Of a stretch of 64,000 nt of DNA, positions 44,594 through 52,371 are shown piece by piece. The DNA is taken from positions 170,642 through 234,641 of the forward strand of contig UBUL01000039.1 of the NCBI GenBank assembly GCA_900468625.1, written 5' to 3'. The notes below the pieces were generated by a model. That model worked only from the letters and a program-made list of their open reading frames with translations, was not told the DNA's origin and made no database searches. Within the stretch, counting starts at the first letter, position 1; each line of letters opens with the position of its first letter. This DNA comes from Hyphomicrobiales bacterium. GTDB taxonomy: Bacteria > Pseudomonadota > Alphaproteobacteria > Rhizobiales > Rhizobiaceae. Made by a program: the position numbers and the translations under genes.

Positions 44594-45484
44594 TCAGCTG
44601 TTGCGAATGGCTCTCCTGGCCAGAATGATCGCACCTGACACCGCATCGCCGTCGATCGGCTTCAGGCGGCGCCGCACATCCGGCGAAAGCCAAGGCTCAA
44701 GCGGGCTTGCAAGACCGCCAAGCAGGCAGACGCGCGGCGCACCTTTTTCGAACAGGGTGCGAACCAGCGTATCGATATGGCCGGCGGCATTTTGGACGAT
44801 CCGCCGCGCGACCGCATCGCCCTGATCAGCATGGCGCAGGACCATAGGCGCAAGCGACGCGTAATCCGTTGCAGACGCCCGGTCCATCCAGGCGACAGCT
44901 TCCATCGGATCGCTCTGAAAGCGTTGCATGATTTCAGCGAGCAATGCGGTCTTCTGTTCGCGGCCGTCATGGGCGCGCAGCGCAAGCTGAACGGCCTTTA
45001 GCCCGAGATAGGCGCCGCTGCCCTCATCAGAAATCGGAAAACCATAGCCGCCGACCCGCAATAGCCGTCCTTCGACGAGACCGAGACCGATGGAACCCGT
45101 CCCGGCAATCACGATGGCACCATCGCGGCCGGAATGAGCACCGAGGCAAGCTCCTTCGCCGTCGCTGACGAAATCGATGCTGGCAAAGGAGTGCCCGATC
45201 GCCTTCAACGCATCAAGCGCACCCTTACGGCCTATCCCGGCCAGCCCGACACCGGCATGAATGCGCCCAACGTCAGCGGCACTCAATCCCGCCTCATCGA
45301 TCGCCGCCTCGAAGGCGCGCGAAATCGACGCCCATGCTTCGGCAATCCCGAGACGCGTCGTTGCTGGCCCGGACAACCCTTGCCCTATAACAGTACCCTC
45401 GGCATCCTCGATGCGTGCCCGGCAGCCGGTGCCGCCGCCGTCAATGCCGAGAAAATATCGAACGTTTCTCGATGCGGCGGTCAT
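44594..45484 (-). CDS. BadF/NagK-type amino-sugar kinase
   Basis: Kinase of 296 residues of the BadF/BadG/BcrA/BcrD ATPase family that includes N-acetylglucosamine kinases. The sugar-kinase/actin fold is seen in YFLGIDGGGTGCRARIED, VSDGEGACLGAHSGRDGAIVIAGTGSIGLG and RVGGYGFPISDEGSGAYLGLKA, and CLLGGLASPLEPWL. Its start overlaps the murA stop by 4 bases. In this cluster it most likely phosphorylates GlcNAc (or MurNAc) released from imported muropeptides. It is not the BadF radical-enzyme activator, since the Fe-S cysteines are absent. Confidence 0.88.
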   Translation of the reverse strand: MTAASRNVRYFLGIDGGGTGCRARIEDAEGTVIGQGLSGPATTRLGIAEAWASISRAFEAAIDEAGLSAADVGRIHAGVGLAGIGRKGALDALKAIGHSFASIDFVSDGEGACLGAHSGRDGAIVIAGTGSIGLGLVEGRLLRVGGYGFPISDEGSGAYLGLKAVQLALRAHDGREQKTALLAEIMQRFQSDPMEAVAWMDRASATDYASLAPMVLRHADQGDAVARRIVQNAAGHIDTLVRTLFEKGAPRVCLLGGLASPLEPWLSPDVRRRLKPIDGDAVSGAIILARRAIRNS

Positions 45485-46737
45485 GACGTCAGCCGTTCGA
45501 TATCGGCGCCGCAGAGACGCAGTTTGCGATCGAGCTGCTCGTAGCCACGGTCGAGATGATAGACGCGGTTGACGATGGTTTCGCCCTCCGACGCGAGGGC
45601 GGCCAGGACGAGCGAAACGGAGGCGCGCAGATCCGTCGCCATCACCTGCGCGCCTTTGAGCGGCGCGCCGCCTCGCACCAATGCCGTCGTGCCCTGCAGG
45701 GTGATGTTGGCGCCGAGGCGCATCAATTCCGGCACATGCATGAAGCGATTTTCGAACACCGTCTCGCGGATCAGCGACGCACCCTCGGCACAGCAGGCGA
45801 GTGCCATGAACTGCGCCTGCAGATCCGTTGGAAAGCCGGGATAGGGTTCCGTGGTGATATCGGCCCCCTTGAGCGGACCATCCCTGGAGACGACCAGGCC
45901 GCGGTCGCTGGGCCAGACGCTGACGCCCATGGCTTCGAGCGCCTGCACGACCGAGGCCAGATTTTCCAGCCGGGCATGGATGAGCTCGAGCTGGCCGCCG
46001 GTGATTGCGGCCGCCACGGCATAGGTGCCTGCCTCGATGCGGTCGGGAATACCGTGATGCCTAGCAGGGCGCCAGCCGGTGTCGCCATCGATGAGGATAC
46101 GATGCGTCCCCGCCCCTTCGATCCGCGCTCCCATAGCGCTCAAGCACGCCGCCAGATCTGCCACTTCCGGCTCGCGGGCGGCATTCAGGATCTCGGTCTC
46201 GCCCTTGGCCGCGCAGGCGGCCATCATCGCCGTTTCCGTCGCGCCGACGGACGGCGAACTCAGCACGATCCGCGCACCTTTCAGGCCATTCGAAGCCGAC
46301 GCAACGATCACGCCGCTTTCGATCGTGATATCGGCACCCAGCGCCGAGAGCGCTTTGATGTGCATGTCGACGGGCCGTGCACCGATCGCGCAGCCGCCGG
46401 GAAGTGAAACACGGGCATGGCCGAAGCGGGCAAGCAGCGGCGCCAGCACCAGCACGGTTGCCCGCATGCGCCTCACGGTATCGTAGGACGTTTCCTTCGA
46501 AACGATGTCGCTCGCGTCGATCGTCGTGCCGTGCGGCCTGCGGGCAATCCTAGCGCCGTGGAGAGCAACGACCCCGAGCATGTTCTCGACATCGCTGACC
46601 ACGGGCAGATTCGTCAGCTCAAGAGGATGCGGGCTCAAGAGTGCCGCGGCGATCTGCGGCAACGCGGCGTTCTTGGCGCCGGCGATGGTCACCGCGCCCT
46701 GCAACCTTCTGCCGCCGGAGATGCGAAGTCTGTCCAT
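45481..46737 (-). CDS. murA: UDP-N-acetylglucosamine 1-carboxyvinyltransferase (second MurA)
   Basis: Enolpyruvyl transferase of 418 residues, first committed step to UDP-MurNAc. Start at the ATG at 46737 (MDRLRISGGRRLQGAVTIAGAKNAAL); the frame is open to 46872. Lys22-Asn23, the catalytic and fosfomycin-target Cys116 in SLPGGCAIGARPVD (Cys115 in E. coli), and TDLRASVSLVLAAL with the Asp and Arg of the C-terminal site are all present, so it should be active and fosfomycin-sensitive. It is the first gene of the minus-strand salvage cluster and overlaps the kinase gene by 4 bases. Probably a paralogue of the chromosomal housekeeping murA, which cannot be checked here. Confidence 0.93.
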   Translation of the reverse strand: MDRLRISGGRRLQGAVTIAGAKNAALPQIAAALLSPHPLELTNLPVVSDVENMLGVVALHGARIARRPHGTTIDASDIVSKETSYDTVRRMRATVLVLAPLLARFGHARVSLPGGCAIGARPVDMHIKALSALGADITIESGVIVASASNGLKGARIVLSSPSVGATETAMMAACAAKGETEILNAAREPEVADLAACLSAMGARIEGAGTHRILIDGDTGWRPARHHGIPDRIEAGTYAVAAAITGGQLELIHARLENLASVVQALEAMGVSVWPSDRGLVVSRDGPLKGADITTEPYPGFPTDLQAQFMALACCAEGASLIRETVFENRFMHVPELMRLGANITLQGTTALVRGGAPLKGAQVMATDLRASVSLVLAALASEGETIVNRVYHLDRGYEQLDRKLRLCGADIERLTS

Positions 46738-46793
46738 GATGAAATCCGTCGAGGAAAGGCGCGGACCTGAGAGTCCATTGCCGCTTCTCACAG

Positions 46794-46821
46794 AGACTAA
46801 TCGGCCATTCCATACTGTCAA
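46794..46821 (-). promoter_or_regulatory. Candidate murA promoter
   Basis: On the minus strand TTGACA (46816-46821) and TAGTCT (46794-46799) are 16 bases apart, about 60 bases before the murA ATG and directly next to the RpiR palindrome. Confidence 0.5.
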
Positions 46822-46827
46822 CGGAAT

Positions 46828-46846
46828 TTGGAATTTTTTATTCCAA
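46828..46846. promoter_or_regulatory. Candidate RpiR operator between murA and rpiR-like gene
   Basis: TTGGAAT (46828-46834) and ATTCCAA (46840-46846) are a perfect inverted repeat with a 5-T spacer. It has the core GGAAT-N5-ATTCC also found before murQ, and lies 6 bases upstream of the murA -35. A TGTGATAAT (46852-46860) on the plus strand may be the -10 of the regulator gene. Confidence 0.65.
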
Positions 46847-46960
46847 TTTGCTGTGATAATGTCCGATGACACGAAGCGAGATTGCCGAGCGTGCGCCGGA
46901 TGTTATTTTCGGTGTGCTCGCGCCGACGGGTGAAGCGGCCTCGATGGCTTGAAGGGACAA

Positions 46961-47821
46961 ATGTCGATCTTAAGGAAAATCAGCGCACAGCTTGAAACCA
47001 TGGCACCCGCCGATCGCCAGATCGGGCAGTTCATCATCGATAATCCAGATCAGATGTTGCGTCTCTCCTCGGCAGCCCTTGCGGTGGAAACCGGCCGCAG
47101 CCAGTCGAGCGTGGTCAAGTTCAGCCAGAAGCTCGGCTATGCCGGCTATCAGGAATTGAAGCTTGCCGTCAGCGAGGCCAAGGCGCAGGAATGGCAGGCG
47201 CCTGCCGGAATGATCCATGGCACGATCGAGGTCGGCGATAGCTACCTCACAATCCTGCAAAAGCTGCTCGGCAGCAAGATGCAGGCGATGCAGCAGACCA
47301 TCTCGGTCAACAATGAAGCCGATATCGAAAAAGCGCTCGAGGCGCTTCACGATGCCCGGCGCATCCACCTGGCAGGGGTTGGCGCCTCGTCGCTGGTCGC
47401 GCGCGACTTTTCCTACAAGCTGATGAAGCTCGGGCGCAACGTGCTCCATGACAGCGACAGCCATGTGCAGATGGCGAATGCGTCGACGCTGGGGCCGGAC
47501 GACCTGCTCTTTGCGCTTTCCTATTCCGGCGCCAGTATCGAAACCTTGAGGATCGCAGAACTGGCAAGCCAGCGCCAGGCAACCGTCATCGCCGTCACCG
47601 GCTTGCAGGATAATCCGCTTTCCCGCGTCGCCGATATCTGCCTTCACACGGTCGGCGACGAGGATCGTGTCCGTTCGTCGGCGATTACCGCCCGCGACGC
47701 GCAGTTGATGCTGACCGATCTTCTGTTCATTCTCCTGGTGCAGCGCCAGCCCGACGCCAATGACTATGTCCATAACAGCGAAACCGCCGTTTCCGTCTTG
47801 AAGGCCAAGCGTCTTTCATGA
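46961..47821 (+). CDS. RpiR/MurR-family regulator with SIS domain
   Basis: Regulator of 286 residues from the ATG at 46961 (MSILRKISAQLETMAPADRQIGQFIIDNPDQMLRLSSAALAVETGRSQSSVVKFSQKLGYAGYQELKLAV), preceded by AAGGGA. The N-terminal part is the RpiR helix-turn-helix. The SIS domain (ARRIHLAGVGASSLVARDFSYKLMKLGRNV, DDLLFALSYSGASIETLRIAELA) binds phosphosugars. It is divergent from murA of the salvage cluster, so MurNAc-6-P or GlcNAc-6-P is the probable inducer, as for E. coli MurR. Confidence 0.9.
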   Translation: MSILRKISAQLETMAPADRQIGQFIIDNPDQMLRLSSAALAVETGRSQSSVVKFSQKLGYAGYQELKLAVSEAKAQEWQAPAGMIHGTIEVGDSYLTILQKLLGSKMQAMQQTISVNNEADIEKALEALHDARRIHLAGVGASSLVARDFSYKLMKLGRNVLHDSDSHVQMANASTLGPDDLLFALSYSGASIETLRIAELASQRQATVIAVTGLQDNPLSRVADICLHTVGDEDRVRSSAITARDAQLMLTDLLFILLVQRQPDANDYVHNSETAVSVLKAKRLS

Positions 47822-48220
47822 GGGCCGGTACCCGGTAATCAAGCTGTGACAACCAAAGCTCTGTACGATGGTGACGTCGGGACGTAGCTTGACGGCCCTC
47901 GCAAATCATGACCGGAGAGATTCCATAGACCTTGGCGCGCAGGCGCCGGTCGTCGTTTAGATCTGCAGTCGGCTATCCCATCGCACATCACGTCAGGGAG
48001 ATGAAATTTAGCCGCTCGCTGGAGCGCGATGCCGAAAGTGTGATCGGCTTTCGGACGACATCATACTCTATTTCTTTGATCCTACTGCGGATTCAGACTT
48101 TTTGACGCGAGAGACTTAACACCATCCGGCTCTAATCGGTTGAAGCTTGACAGTGCTCTTTTCCATTGAAGAAACAATGTATGCATGTTATCTAGATTGC
48201 ACATCTAGAAAGAAGAAGCC
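47822..48220. other. Intergenic region with repeat-like hairpin
   Basis: About 400 bases without a supported gene. At about 48026-48110 lies a stretch that looks like a rhizobial extragenic repeat: CCGAAAG (48042-48048) and CTTTCGG are inverted repeats within a longer imperfect hairpin flanked by GATG and CATC. The remainder holds only the promoter region of the vapBC pair. Confidence 0.4.
48191..48209. promoter_or_regulatory. Candidate vapBC operator
   Basis: TCTAGAT (48191-48197) and ATCTAGA (48203-48209) are a perfect inverted repeat with a 5-base spacer, 11 bases before the antitoxin ATG. Likely autoregulatory site of the TA pair. Confidence 0.6.
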
Positions 48221-48493
48221 ATGGCATTGAGCATCAAGACCGAGGAAGCGGACCGGCTGGCGCGGGAGCTGTCGCGCCTGACCGGCGAGACCATGACCGA
48301 CGCCATCACCCGCGCCATGCGCGAGCGGCTGGAACGGCTGCGCGCCGAGCAGGACGCACAAAGGGATTATGTTGCACGCATGCAGGCTTTCGTGCGTGGG
48401 CGTGCCGGCCGCTACGACCGCCGCCCTGTCACGAAACAGGAGTGGGACGAAGCGGTCGGCGACACAGATGCAGAGCTTGACGTTCCCCAATGA
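48221..48493 (+). CDS. vapB: VapB-type antitoxin
   Basis: Antitoxin of 90 residues of the VapB/PSK family: MALSIKTEEADRLARELSRLTGETMTDAITRAMRERLERLRAEQ is the DNA-binding part, and the C-terminal half carries acidic and Trp residues (EWDEAVGDTDAELDVPQ) that contact the toxin. AGAAGAAG precedes the ATG. The toxin gene overlaps it by 4 bases. The sequence is unrelated in detail to the other antitoxin at 34.6 kb. Confidence 0.92.
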   Translation: MALSIKTEEADRLARELSRLTGETMTDAITRAMRERLERLRAEQDAQRDYVARMQAFVRGRAGRYDRRPVTKQEWDEAVGDTDAELDVPQ

Positions 48494-48903
48494 TAGTTGT
48501 TGATGCGTCCGCCATCATCGCGATCATGTTCGAAGAGACGGAAGCTTCTGACTGCATGATGGCTCTTCAGATAGACACTCAACGTCTCATATCGGCGGTC
48601 AACTATGTCGAAGCCGGTACGGTCTTGGCGGGCAGGATCAGAAATGGAGACCGGCGCGACGCGATTGCCGATCTCGACGAGTTTTTAGCCGAGTTCCGAA
48701 TCGGAATTGCCTCGATAGACGAAAATCTCGCGCATGCTGCGATGAAGGCTCGCCTGCAATACAGCAAGGGCTTCGGTATGCGGGGCGGTCTGAATTTCGG
48801 CGATTGCTTTGCCTATGCTCTCGCTAAACGGCACTCAGCCCCCCTACTGTATGTCGGAGATGACTTCGCATTGACCGACGTGCAATCCGCATTGATGAGG
48901 TGA
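48490..48903 (+). CDS. vapC: VapC-type toxin, PIN-domain ribonuclease
   Basis: Toxin of 137 residues. Asp5 in MIVVDASAIIAIMFEE, Glu41 in VNYVEAGTVL, Asp103 in LNFGDCFAYALAKR and a final Asp in YVGDDFALTDV are the PIN acidic set. It overlaps the antitoxin gene by 4 bases. It is convergent with nadC, whose end is 31 bases away. Confidence 0.93.
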   Translation: MIVVDASAIIAIMFEETEASDCMMALQIDTQRLISAVNYVEAGTVLAGRIRNGDRRDAIADLDEFLAEFRIGIASIDENLAHAAMKARLQYSKGFGMRGGLNFGDCFAYALAKRHSAPLLYVGDDFALTDVQSALMR

Positions 48904-48934
48904 ATTGCCAATCGAAGGGCGCAAGGACCTAGCC

Positions 48935-49792
48935 TCAGGCCACCGCCGTCCAGTCCAGCCCGATATCGAGCGTCGGTGCGCTGTGCGTCAACCAACCGGC
49001 GGAGATGAGATCGATGCCGGATGCGGCGATTGCCGCAGCCGTTGCCGGTGTTATGCGGCCCGACGCTTCGGTGATCGCACGGCCGCCGACGATATCGACC
49101 GCCTCACGCAGTTGATCCGGCGTCATGTTGTCGAGCAGAACGGCATCAACGCCCTCCTCCATCGCTTCGCGAAGCTGCGCCAGCGTATCCACTTCGACTT
49201 CGATCTTGACCATATGGCCGACGCCGGCCTTGGAACGTCGAATGGCTTCAGTGATACCACCGGCAATGGCGACGTGATTGTCCTTGATCAGCACCGCATC
49301 ATAAAGCGCAAAACGATGGTTCACGCCGCCGCCGGCGCGCACAGCGTATTTTTCGAGAGCTCTGAGACCCGGCGTCGTCTTGCGCGTGCAGACGATCGAC
49401 GCCTTCGTGCCGGCAATCGCCTCGACGATGCCGCCGGTGACAGAGGCGATGCCGGAGAGATGGCCGAGGAAATTGAGCGCAGTGCGCTCTGCCGTCAATA
49501 AACCACGCGACGGCCCCTCGATCGTTGCGATCACCTGCCCTGTCCCAACCTTCGCACCGTCTGCGACATGGCGGGTCATGACGATGGCCGGATCGACAAG
49601 CTGGAAGGCAAGGTCGGACGCATCGAGGCCAGCGACCACACCGGCCTGGCGGGTCACCATCGCAACCCGGGAGCGATGCTCCGCAGGGATAACGGCCGCG
49701 GACGTGATGTCGCCGGCAAGGCCGAGATCTTCCATAAGCGCATTGCGCACCAACGGTTCGACGATCAGGCGCGGAAGGGGAGCAAGCATCAT
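48935..49792 (-). CDS. nadC: Nicotinate-nucleotide pyrophosphorylase (carboxylating)
   Basis: Quinolinate phosphoribosyltransferase of 285 residues, third step of de novo NAD synthesis. Start at the ATG at 49792 (MMLAPLPRLIVEPLVRNALMEDLGLAGDITSAAVIP). Conserved blocks are AERTALNFLGHLSGIAS, VCTRKTTPGLRALEKYAVRAGGGVNHRFALYDAVLIKDNH, KIEVEVDTLAQ and AVLLDNMTPDQLREAV. It starts one base after the nadB stop and is the last gene of nadABC. Confidence 0.96.
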   Translation of the reverse strand: MMLAPLPRLIVEPLVRNALMEDLGLAGDITSAAVIPAEHRSRVAMVTRQAGVVAGLDASDLAFQLVDPAIVMTRHVADGAKVGTGQVIATIEGPSRGLLTAERTALNFLGHLSGIASVTGGIVEAIAGTKASIVCTRKTTPGLRALEKYAVRAGGGVNHRFALYDAVLIKDNHVAIAGGITEAIRRSKAGVGHMVKIEVEVDTLAQLREAMEEGVDAVLLDNMTPDQLREAVDIVGGRAITEASGRITPATAAAIAASGIDLISAGWLTHSAPTLDIGLDWTAVA

Positions 49793-49793
49793 G

Positions 49794-51335
49794 TCAGGCA
49801 CTCCTAGCCATCGAATAGGGGATGACGGACCTGGCAATATCCAGGGCGTCGGCAAGATGCATCATGCGGCGCTGCGCATGCTGCAGCTTCAACGGAAAAT
49901 CCGTGCGGGCATGGGCGCCGCGCGACTCCGTCCTCAAACTTGCAAAGACAGCAATCGTCAATGCCACCAGCGCAGGGTCGGTCGCCGGTCCCTCCCGCTC
50001 ACAAAGCGGTAGGAGCGCAGCAATCGCTCCATGGACGGCGCCGGCGTTGCGCAGCACGCCGAGATGCCGCGACACGATCGGCCGGACTAGCGCCGGATCT
50101 GGCGCTACCGTCTGTGGAAGATAATGCGGCAACCTGGCGAAGCTCGCGTCCGTGCCGGCTATGTCGCGCGCCGCCCGCATGCCCATGACTGCCGCCTCCA
50201 GCAACGAATTGCTGGCAAGACGATTGGCGCCGTGCAGGCCGGTGGAAGCAGCTTCGCCCGCGACCCAGAGGCCGGGAACCGAGCTGCGGCCGTTCTCGTC
50301 CGTCGCCACACCGCCCATGTGGTAGTGAACGGCCGGCCGCACGGGAATGAGATCGCTTGCCGGATCGACGTCCGCCTCGCGGCAAAGGGCATCTATCACC
50401 GGAAAGCGTGCGGCAAAGCGATTGCCGAGCGCGTCTCGCGCATCGAGAAAAACCCGGCCGCCACGCGCAATCTCTGCGCTGATGGCCCGCGCGACGACAT
50501 CGCGCGGCGCAAGCTCGGCACCCTCGACGCCAGCCATGAAGTGTTCGCCGCGTTCATTGACGAGAAGCGCGCCTTCACCGCGAACCGCTTCGCTGACGAG
50601 CGCCAGGGGCCGTCTGCCGCTATCGAGCGCCGTCGGGTGGAATTGCACGAACTCCATATCGGCCAGAAGCGCGCCTGCCCTTGCCGCAAGGGCAATGCCC
50701 TGTCCGAAATTGCCGACCGGATTGGTCGTGGCATCGAACAGGCCGCCGATACCGCCGGTGGCAAGCACGATGCGGGAAGACGGAAGCACGACACCACCTT
50801 TGTCGGTCAGGCACAGAAGACCGGCAATGCGATCGCCATCCAGCAATAGCCGCTGCGCCTGACAGCCCTCGAGCACCGTAATCGATGGCGTGCGGGCCAC
50901 TGCCTCGGCAAGCGCACGGACGATAGCCGCACCCGAACCATCACCCTTGGAATGGACGATACGCCGGAGCGAATGCGCAGCTTCAAGTCCCAAGGATAAT
51001 TCTCCGGCGCCATCGCGATCGAACTCGATACCCGCCCGCTCCAGCGCGGCAATCGCAGCGGGCGCTTCCGCAACGATCCTTGCCGCCACCTTCGCGTCGC
51101 AAAGTCCGTCGCCCGCGGCAAGCGTATCGGCAAGATGCAAGGCCGCACTATCGTCCGCACCCACACTCGCGGCGATGCCGCCCTGCGCCCAGGCGCTCGA
51201 CGTTTCCTCGCCGATCAGGGAGCGGGTGACGATCACCACAGGCTCGGGCGCCAGCGTCAGAGCCGTCATCAGTCCGGCAAGACCGCTGCCGACGATGACG
51301 ATGCGGCCGCTCAGTTCTTCGATGATCTCGCTCAT
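49794..51335 (-). CDS. nadB: L-aspartate oxidase
   Basis: FAD enzyme of 513 residues that converts L-aspartate to iminoaspartate. N-terminal FAD motif RIVIVGSGLAGLMTALTL. SSAWAQGGIAASVG, EFVQFHPTAL, PVRPAVHYHMGGVATDENGRSSVPGLWVAGEAASTGLHGANRLASNSLLEAAVMG are typical of NadB and the fumarate reductase family. The start overlaps the nadA stop by 4 bases. Confidence 0.96.
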   Translation of the reverse strand: MSEIIEELSGRIVIVGSGLAGLMTALTLAPEPVVIVTRSLIGEETSSAWAQGGIAASVGADDSAALHLADTLAAGDGLCDAKVAARIVAEAPAAIAALERAGIEFDRDGAGELSLGLEAAHSLRRIVHSKGDGSGAAIVRALAEAVARTPSITVLEGCQAQRLLLDGDRIAGLLCLTDKGGVVLPSSRIVLATGGIGGLFDATTNPVGNFGQGIALAARAGALLADMEFVQFHPTALDSGRRPLALVSEAVRGEGALLVNERGEHFMAGVEGAELAPRDVVARAISAEIARGGRVFLDARDALGNRFAARFPVIDALCREADVDPASDLIPVRPAVHYHMGGVATDENGRSSVPGLWVAGEAASTGLHGANRLASNSLLEAAVMGMRAARDIAGTDASFARLPHYLPQTVAPDPALVRPIVSRHLGVLRNAGAVHGAIAALLPLCEREGPATDPALVALTIAVFASLRTESRGAHARTDFPLKLQHAQRRMMHLADALDIARSVIPYSMARSA

Positions 51336-52303
51336 ATCGCCAGCATCCTTTCCACCGCGCGGCGGGCATCGGCGGCAATCGCGGGATCTATCGTCACCTC
51401 ATGCCGTCCCTCTTCCAGCGCCTTGCGGATATTGCCAAGCGTGATGCGCTTCATATGCGGACAGAGATTGCAGGGGCGGATGAATTCCACATCCGGGTGA
51501 TGCACGGCGACATTGTCGCTCATCGAACATTCGGTGAGCAGCACGACGCGCGACGGACGCCTCTTGCCGACATAATCGGACATCACGGCCGTCGAGCCGG
51601 CGAAGTCCGCCGCCGCAACGACGTCGGGCGGGCATTCCGGATGGGCCAGCACGGTCACGCCGGGATAATTCTCGCGGAGCTGGCGTATATCGTCCGCAGT
51701 GAAAAGCTCGTGAACCTCGCAATGCCCATGCCAGGTGATGAGCTCGACATTGGTTTCACGCGCGACGTTGCGCGCCAGATATTCGTCCGGAAGCATCAGC
51801 ACCTTCGGCACGCCGAGCGATTCCACCACCTGTCGGGCATTTCCCGAGGTGCAGCAGATATCGGAAGCCGCCTTCACCGCCGCCGACGTATTGACGTAGG
51901 TGACGACCGGAACGCCCGGATGGGCCTGACGCAGCAGCGCGATATCCTCAGGCGTGATCGATGCCGCCAGCGAGCAGCCGGCCTCCATGTCGGGGATGAG
52001 AACGGTCTTTTCCGGGTTCAGCAGCTTGGCTGTCTCGGCCATGAAGTGCACGCCGGCAAGGACGATGATGTCGGCATCGACCTCCGCCGCCTTGCGGGCA
52101 AGCGCAAGACTGTCTCCGACGATGTCGGCAACGCCGTGGAAGATTTCCGGTGTCTGGTAATTATGGGCGAGAATGACGGCGTTGCGTTGCCGTTTCAATT
52201 CGATGATCGCCTCGACGTCATTCTGAAACGTCAGCCATTCGGCCTTGGGGATGACGCGGCTGACGCGATCGTAGAGGGAGGATGCGGATATGGGAACATT
52301 CAT
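51332..52303 (-). CDS. nadA: Quinolinate synthase
   Basis: [4Fe-4S] enzyme of 323 residues that condenses iminoaspartate with dihydroxyacetone phosphate to quinolinate. Conserved blocks are AVILAHNYQTPEIFHGVADIVGDSLALARKA, VLAGVHFMAETAKLLNPEKTVLIPDMEAGCSLA, and RPCNLCPHMKRITL, which hold the cluster cysteines. The ATG is preceded by GGAG in AAAGGAGCC. It is first in nadABC and carries two NadQ-like palindromes upstream. Confidence 0.96.
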   Translation of the reverse strand: MNVPISASSLYDRVSRVIPKAEWLTFQNDVEAIIELKRQRNAVILAHNYQTPEIFHGVADIVGDSLALARKAAEVDADIIVLAGVHFMAETAKLLNPEKTVLIPDMEAGCSLAASITPEDIALLRQAHPGVPVVTYVNTSAAVKAASDICCTSGNARQVVESLGVPKVLMLPDEYLARNVARETNVELITWHGHCEVHELFTADDIRQLRENYPGVTVLAHPECPPDVVAAADFAGSTAVMSDYVGKRRPSRVVLLTECSMSDNVAVHHPDVEFIRPCNLCPHMKRITLGNIRKALEEGRHEVTIDPAIAADARRAVERMLAI

Positions 52304-52316
52304 GACCGGCTCCTTT

Positions 52317-52335
52317 TATACTCAATTTGAGCATA
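52317..52335. promoter_or_regulatory. Candidate NadQ operator 1
   Basis: TATACTCAATTTGAGCATA: symmetrical TAT-n-CTC-n5-GAG-c-ATA with one mismatched pair, 14 bases before nadA. The same layout recurs at 52351-52369. Confidence 0.6.
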
Positions 52336-52350
52336 TCATGCGCAAATAGA

Positions 52351-52369
52351 TATTCTCGTTATGAGCATA
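52351..52369. promoter_or_regulatory. Candidate NadQ operator 2
   Basis: TATTCTCGTTATGAGCATA has the same TAT-n-CTC-n5-GAG-c-ATA layout, 34 bases centre to centre from the first copy, between the nadQ stop and nadA start. Confidence 0.6.
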
Positions 52370-52371
52370 TG

